Of a stretch of DNA of 8,095 bases, positions 4,170 through 8,095 are shown piece by piece. The position numbers and the translations under genes are program-made. Each line of letters opens with the position of its first letter. Positions within the stretch are counted from its first letter, which is position 1. Source of the DNA: an uncultured Novosphingobium sp. (GTDB lineage: Bacteria > Pseudomonadota > Alphaproteobacteria > Sphingomonadales > Sphingomonadaceae); contig CALCQB010000031.1 in the NCBI GenBank assembly GCA_937897535.1, positions 1 through 8,095 of the forward strand, in the 5' to 3' direction. A model generated the notes under the pieces. That model worked only from the letters and a program-made list of their open reading frames with translations. It did not search any database and was not told where the DNA came from.

Positions 4170-6596
4170 ATGTCTCGCAAGTTCATGTTGCTCGCTGGGT
4201 TCTCGGCCCTGGCCTTTGCTCAACCCGTTTTCGCGCAGGAAGCGGTCGCGCAGTCCGCAGCGGAAGCGACGGAAGATTCCGGCGGGCTCGAGGAAATCGT
4301 CGTCACTGCGCAAAAGCGCGAGGAAAACCTCCAGGACGTGCCGGTCTCGGTAACCGCCTTGTCGGCGGAGGCGCTGGCGAACAACCGCGTGACCGACTTT
4401 ACCGACCTGACCCGGGCGGCCTCGTCGCTGACCGTCACCCAGGCGACCTCGTCGCCCAACAACTCGATCATCCTGCGCGGGATCGGCACGTTCGCCTTCT
4501 CGATCGGGGTGGAGCCCAGCGTTGCCGTGATCGTCGACGATCTGCCCGTGGTCCAGCAGGCCCAGGCGTTTGACGCGCTCGGCGATGTCCAGCGGATCGA
4601 AGTGCTCAAGGGTCCGCAAGGCACCTTGTTCGGCAAGAATGCGTCGGCCGGCGTGGTCAACATCGTGACCAAGGATCCGTCGCGCTCGACCAGCGGCAGC
4701 GTGGCATTCACGGCGGCGACCGACGACGATTACCGCGCGGAAGCCTCGCTTTCGGGACCGTTTGGCGACAACGGCTCGGGCTACCGGCTGAGCGGGTTCT
4801 ACCACAGCTTCAAGGGCAACGTTCACAACCTGACCACCGGCCATTGGCTGAACGACCAGGAAGCCTTCGGGCTCCGCGCCAAGGTCAAGCTGGTGCTGAC
4901 CGACGCGCTCGATTTCACGCTGACCGGCTCCTACGGCAAGACCACTCAGGACGGTACCACCACCACAATCCGTTCGATCGATCCGCTGGGCACACCGCGG
5001 GTGCTGGGCAATCCGGCGCTGGCATTGGTCCCGAGCCTGACCGGAATCACGGCGGGGGCTGGCAACTACAACGCCCGGATTGATTCCGAGGGTGCGACCA
5101 CCAACAAGACCGCCACGATCTCGGGCAAGTTCGCGCTCGACCTCGGTCCGGCGAACCTGATCTCGGTGACCGGCTACCAGGACTGGAAATTCAACTTCGA
5201 GAACGATGTCGACGGCACCGACCTCAACGTGCTGGGCGCCCTGACCGGCGGCGTTGCGAACGGCGGCATTGCCCAGACCGGCCCCTACCATTCAAGGCTG
5301 TTCACCCAGGAATTGCGGGTTGTCTCGTCGGGCAATGGACCGCTCAAATACGTCGCCGGTCTGTTCTATGCCGACGCCAAGACCGATCGCGCTTTCGTTC
5401 GCGGTCCGGTTGCCTTGCTGGCCAATTGGGATGCAAGCGCCACCAGCAAGAGCCTCGGCCTGTTTGCCCAGCTGGACTATACACTGCCGACCAACACGAC
5501 GATTTCCGGCGGCGTGCGGTACAATCATGAGAAGGTCGGGGTCCGCTTCGACAACCTGCTGGCTTCCGCCACCCCGAACACCTGCGCGACCGGCAATCCG
5601 CTGTGCCGGGGTTCGAATTCGGACGACGTGGTGACCTGGAAGGGCGTCGTTTCGCAGGAACTGGCCCCGCAGGTCATGGCCTATGCCAGCGTCGCCAAGG
5701 GCTACAAGGGCTTTGCCTATGACGTGTCCTCGGGCTTCAATCCGGCGCGGGTCAATGCCGCGCTGGCCGGGACGGCCCCGGGGCTGAATGGCGTCGGGCC
5801 GGTCAAGGCGGAGCATTCGACCTCGTACGAACTGGGCCTCAAGAGCCGCTTCTTCGACAACCGGGTCCAGCTCAACGTCACCGGGTTCACCACCGACTAC
5901 AACAACTTCCAGGCCCAGTCGGCGGTCGTCATCGGCGGCGCGCTGCAGAACGTGCTCAACAACGTCGGCAAGCTCAAGACCAAGGGTGTCGAGGTGGAAT
6001 TCTCGGCCAAGCCCAGCAACTGGCTGCGGCTCGATGCCTCGGCTGCCTACACCGACGCGAAGATGACCGCGTTCCTCGGGGCGCAGGGCTATTCCGATCA
6101 GACCGGGCAGGTCTGGAACGGCACCACTTCGGTGCTGGTCGGCAATTGCACGACTGCCGCGGCAGCGACGGCACTGGCGCCGCGCACCACTTGCGGCTTT
6201 CAGGATCGCAGCGGCGCAGCGCTTCCGAATTCGCCGAAGTTCAAGTTCAATCTCGGCGCGACGGCTGAAATTCCGTTCGGGGACAGCAACAAGGCAATCA
6301 TCACGCTGGGTTATCAGCACCAGAGCGCGGTCAACTTCGACCTGCTCGGCAACCCACTGCTGACCCAGAAGGCCTATGGCATCTTCAACGCCGGGGTCGG
6401 TGCCGAGTTCGGTCCGTTCCGCGCCACGGTGTTCGTCAACAACCTGTTCGACACCCATTATGCCGGTGGCCTGGCCGATGGTTTCGGCACGCTGGGCGGC
6501 AGCGCGACCAACCCGGCGCACGTGGTCTATCAGGTCCTGCCGCGCGATTCGTCGCGGTTCTTCGGGATCAAGCTGCAATACGCTTTCGGCGATTGA
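4170..6596 (+). CDS. TonB-dependent outer-membrane receptor
   Basis: An 808-residue receptor of ordinary family length that takes up a ligand across the outer membrane using energy from TonB-ExbB-ExbD. Residues 1-22 are a signal peptide (cleavage after PVFA). The TonB box lies at about 41-47 in EEIVVTAQKR. The plug follows to about 170, with the conserved segments DVPVSVTAL, IILRGIGT, VIVDDLP, RIEVLKGPQGTLFGKNASAG and VVNIVTKDP. The rest is a 22-strand-type barrel ending in FFGIKLQYAFGD. Two cysteine pairs (472/479 and 660/675) sit in sequences that look like extracellular loops. The start ATG has GGGAGGGG (4158-4165) upstream. The following MFS transporter and a KDG kinase remnant suggest a uronic acid or oligo-uronide ligand, but the receptor sequence itself does not tell the substrate; other sugar or aromatic ligands remain possible. 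Confidence 0.95.
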   Translation: MSRKFMLLAGFSALAFAQPVFAQEAVAQSAAEATEDSGGLEEIVVTAQKREENLQDVPVSVTALSAEALANNRVTDFTDLTRAASSLTVTQATSSPNNSIILRGIGTFAFSIGVEPSVAVIVDDLPVVQQAQAFDALGDVQRIEVLKGPQGTLFGKNASAGVVNIVTKDPSRSTSGSVAFTAATDDDYRAEASLSGPFGDNGSGYRLSGFYHSFKGNVHNLTTGHWLNDQEAFGLRAKVKLVLTDALDFTLTGSYGKTTQDGTTTTIRSIDPLGTPRVLGNPALALVPSLTGITAGAGNYNARIDSEGATTNKTATISGKFALDLGPANLISVTGYQDWKFNFENDVDGTDLNVLGALTGGVANGGIAQTGPYHSRLFTQELRVVSSGNGPLKYVAGLFYADAKTDRAFVRGPVALLANWDASATSKSLGLFAQLDYTLPTNTTISGGVRYNHEKVGVRFDNLLASATPNTCATGNPLCRGSNSDDVVTWKGVVSQELAPQVMAYASVAKGYKGFAYDVSSGFNPARVNAALAGTAPGLNGVGPVKAEHSTSYELGLKSRFFDNRVQLNVTGFTTDYNNFQAQSAVVIGGALQNVLNNVGKLKTKGVEVEFSAKPSNWLRLDASAAYTDAKMTAFLGAQGYSDQTGQVWNGTTSVLVGNCTTAAAATALAPRTTCGFQDRSGAALPNSPKFKFNLGATAEIPFGDSNKAIITLGYQHQSAVNFDLLGNPLLTQKAYGIFNAGVGAEFGPFRATVFVNNLFDTHYAGGLADGFGTLGGSATNPAHVVYQVLPRDSSRFFGIKLQYAFGD

Positions 6597-6621
6597 GCCG
6601 GGACGGGCATTCTCCACCCTC

Positions 6622-6659
6622 TGGCCGGACATCCACCAGGGTGTCCGGCCACCTTGTTT
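6622..6659 (+). terminator. strong stem-loop between receptor and MFS genes
   Basis: Arms 6622-6634 (TGGCCGGACATCC) and 6639-6651 (GGGTGTCCGGCCA) form a 13-bp stem with one G-T wobble and loop ACCA, followed by CCTTGTTT. The T-run is interrupted, so read-through is likely. It may terminate part of the transcripts or protect the receptor mRNA 3' end, giving much more receptor than transporter from one promoter. Confidence 0.65.
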
Positions 6660-6681
6660 GGGCTATGCGGGTTTTGACGAC

Positions 6682-6687
6682 GGGAGA
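6682..6687 (+). promoter_or_regulatory. ribosome-binding site of the MFS gene
   Basis: GGGAGA lies before two tandem ATG codons (6690 and 6693). From GGAG the gap is 3 nt to the first ATG and 6 nt to the second, so translation from 6693 is at least as likely; the proteins differ by one Met. Confidence 0.6.
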
Positions 6688-6689
6688 CG

Positions 6690-7934
6690 ATGATGCGGGG
6701 TAAATTGCGCTGGTGGATCATCGGGCTGGTCACGCTGGGAACGGTGCTGAACTATCTCGCCCGCTCGACCCTGTCGGTCGCGGCACCGACGCTCAAGGCC
6801 GAATTCTCGATGTCGACCGAGGATTACAGCTGGGTCGTGCTGGCGTTCCAGCTGGCCTATACCGTGATGCAGACCGTCGCCGGGACCGTGCTCGATGCGC
6901 TGGGCACGCGGCTCGGCTTCGCGGTCTTCGCGGTCGGCTGGGCGCTGGCCAATATGGCGCATGCGCTGGCGACCGGCACCTGGAGCCTTGCGGCATTCCG
7001 CGGCCTGCTCGGCGCAACCGAAGCCGCCGCGATCCCGGCCGGGTCCAAGGCGGTGTCCGAATGGTTCCCGCCGCGGGAACGCCCGCTCGCGACCAGCGCG
7101 TTTCAGATGGGCACGTCGGTGGGCAACATGGTCGCCCCGCCGCTGGTGGCGTTCTGCATCCTCTACTGGGGCTGGCAATCGGCGTTCCTGGTGACCGGCT
7201 CGCTGAGTCTGGTCTGGGCGGCCGGGTGGTGGTTTGGCTACCGCACGCCGGCCGAGCACAAGCGGCTGAGCGCGGCCGAGCGCGCGCTGATCGCCAGTGG
7301 CCGGACCGAGGATCTCGGCAGCAAGCCCGCGACCCGCACCCAGGTGCTCCAGTCGCGCAGCTTCTGGGCGATCGCCATTCCCCGCTTCCTCGCCGAACCG
7401 GCCTGGCAGACCTTCAACTTCTTCATTCCGCTCTATCTGGTCGCGGTGTGGAAGCTCGACCTCAAGTCGATCGCACTGTGGGCCTGGCTGCCGTTTCTGG
7501 CCGCGGACTTCGGCAGTCTGGCGGCGGGGCTGCTGCCGACCTGGCTGATGCAGCGCGGCGCGACCCTGCTAAACAGCCGCAAGATCACGATGACGATCGG
7601 CGCGCTGTGCATGGTCGGCCCGGCCTGCATCGGCCTCGCCGGATCGCCGGAGCTAGCCATCGCCCTGTTCTGCGTCGGCGGCTTTGCCCATCAGATGCTC
7701 AACGGCGCGCTGCTGACGCTGTGCACCGACGTGTTCGACAGCAGGACCGTCGGCACCGCCAGCGGCATGGCCGGGACGATCGCCTGGATCGGCGGGATGC
7801 TGTTCACCCTGGCGATCGGCCAGAGCGCCGATACTTATGGCTACAACCCGCTGTTCGTGGTGCTGGGCGCGCTCGATGTGGTCGGCGCGGTGGTGCTGTG
7901 GGCGCTGCTGCGGGGCAGCAAGCTTCAGGCGTAG
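6690..7934 (+). CDS. MFS transporter, anion:cation symporter type, probable hexuronate transporter
   Basis: A 414-residue inner-membrane carrier with about 12 hydrophobic segments. TM1 is at about 8-31 (RWWIIGLVTLGTVLNYLARS). The MFS motif A in loop 2-3 is GTVLDALGTR (65-74). The segment FRGLLGATEAAAIPAG (103-118) followed by EWFPPRERPLA is typical of the anion:cation symporter family, whose members import hexuronates, glucarate, tartrate and similar organic anions with protons. The common NYxDR motif in TM1 reads NYLAR (21-25), with Ala in place of Asp. A central loop (about 186-222) separates the two six-helix halves. It follows the TonB receptor by 93 bp, with a stem-loop in between and no clear promoter of its own, and its 3' end overlaps a convergent KDG-kinase-like gene. 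Context plus family style favour a uronate substrate; other sugar acids are possible. Confidence 0.9.
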   Translation: MMRGKLRWWIIGLVTLGTVLNYLARSTLSVAAPTLKAEFSMSTEDYSWVVLAFQLAYTVMQTVAGTVLDALGTRLGFAVFAVGWALANMAHALATGTWSLAAFRGLLGATEAAAIPAGSKAVSEWFPPRERPLATSAFQMGTSVGNMVAPPLVAFCILYWGWQSAFLVTGSLSLVWAAGWWFGYRTPAEHKRLSAAERALIASGRTEDLGSKPATRTQVLQSRSFWAIAIPRFLAEPAWQTFNFFIPLYLVAVWKLDLKSIALWAWLPFLAADFGSLAAGLLPTWLMQRGATLLNSRKITMTIGALCMVGPACIGLAGSPELAIALFCVGGFAHQMLNGALLTLCTDVFDSRTVGTASGMAGTIAWIGGMLFTLAIGQSADTYGYNPLFVVLGALDVVGAVVLWALLRGSKLQA

Positions 7935-8052
7935 GGGGCTGCCCCATCGCGCGCGGGAATTGCACCGCCGCGCATCACGCACCAGCCTGCGAGCGCGTGT
8001 CCGGCGCGCGCCGCGTCGGCCACGCTTGCGCCATTCAACCTTGCGGCAAGAT
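7925..8052 (-). CDS. kdgK: C-terminal fragment of PfkB-family kinase, likely 2-dehydro-3-deoxygluconokinase
   Basis: On the minus strand an open frame enters from the adapter junction and ends at TGA (7927-7925), giving about 42 genuine residues with no start. It reads LAARLNGASVADAARAGHA, then LAGWCVMRGGAIPARD. From memory this lines up with the C-terminus of KDG kinases (in E. coli GYLAVRLTGGS, AAKRGH, then RGAIIP), sharing YLA-RL-G-S, AA--GH and GAIP; other PfkB sugar kinases are less similar here. KDG kinase phosphorylates 2-keto-3-deoxygluconate to KDPG, the common end of glucuronate, galacturonate and alginate breakdown. The catalytic GAGD part is missing because the real sequence stops at the adapter. 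The tail overlaps the last 10 nt of the convergent MFS gene. Confidence 0.65.
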
Positions 8053-8095
8053 AGATCGGAAGAGCACACGTCTGAATCCAGTCACACTTGATGAT
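8053..8095 (+). other. Illumina TruSeq adapter plus index, assembly artefact
   Basis: From 8053 the sequence reads AGATCGGAAGAGCACACGTC and on through TGAA, then TCCAGTCAC (8077-8085), the Illumina TruSeq read-1 3' adapter with one C missing between 8076 and 8077. The remaining ACTTGATGAT fits either a 6-nt index ACTTGA followed by mismatches, or an 8-nt index ACTTGATG followed by AT, the first bases of the next adapter part; the second needs no mismatch. Base 8053 could also be the A-tail of the insert. Translations across it (for example RSEEHTSE on plus, MCSSDL on minus) are artefacts. Confidence 0.97.

Noticed and set aside
4140..6632. Two long minus-strand open frames opposite the TonB receptor (4140-5291 and 5292-6632)
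   Set aside because: They mirror the receptor's codon structure, have Arg/Gly-rich composition and no family features or ribosome-binding sites.
7653..8091. Frames on both strands that reach into the right end (RSEEHTSE and MCSSDL peptides)
   Set aside because: Their terminal parts are translated sequencing adapter; the rest is antisense to, or out of frame with, the MFS gene.
1..8095. CRISPR array, tRNA, rRNA, insertion sequence or phage genes
   Set aside because: No regularly spaced repeats, no cloverleaf-like or rRNA stretches and no transposase or phage-like frames were seen by reading both strands.

Overview
The window looks like a chromosomal fragment of a high-GC alphaproteobacterium, most likely a sphingomonad (Sphingomonadales). 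The reasons are strong G/C bias at third codon positions, a TonB-dependent receptor with the TonB-box/plug style common in that group (EEIVVTAQKREENLQDVPVS), a barrel-like envelope protein, and an ECF sigma/anti-sigma pair next to a secreted subtilase. The taxonomic call is inference from gene style, not from a marker gene.

Layout. (1) 2-958 (+): 3' part of an envelope protein resembling outer-membrane beta-barrels, with a Gly/Ser linker. Its frame is open to the left edge, so the start is missing. (2) 993-2212 (-): a sigma-factor operon, ECF sigma factor (1688-2212) overlapping by 4 nt a single-pass anti-sigma factor (993-1691). (3) 2376-3806 (+): a divergently transcribed exported S8 (subtilisin-like) protease. 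The 163-bp gap between sigma and protease carries the same ECF-type promoter, GGAAT-N16-CGTT, once on each strand. This is the strongest hint that sigma, anti-sigma and protease form one autoregulated envelope module. (4) 3807-4169: a non-coding stretch whose last ~90 bp is a regulatory region with a TTGACA -35 box, a GntR/FadR-like palindrome TGGTAAGACCA and an 8-bp inverted repeat bracketing the promoter. (5) 4170-6596 (+): a TonB-dependent outer-membrane receptor, then a strong stem-loop, then 6690-7934 (+): an MFS transporter of the anion:cation symporter type that resembles hexuronate transporters. (6) 7925-8052 (-): a short C-terminal remnant of a PfkB-family sugar kinase, best read as 2-dehydro-3-deoxygluconate (KDG) kinase, converging on the MFS gene with a 10-nt overlap. 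(7) 8053-8095 is not biological: it matches Illumina TruSeq adapter plus index, so the assembly is wrong from there on.

How the genes fit together. The right half reads as part of a sugar-acid (uronate) uptake and catabolism locus: outer-membrane import, inner-membrane symport, then KDG phosphorylation, with an upstream operator of the type used by GntR regulators of uronate genes. The left half is an envelope-stress-like regulatory module. No CRISPR array, tRNA, rRNA, insertion sequence or prophage gene was seen. The long antisense open frames opposite the protease and receptor are judged to be high-GC shadows.
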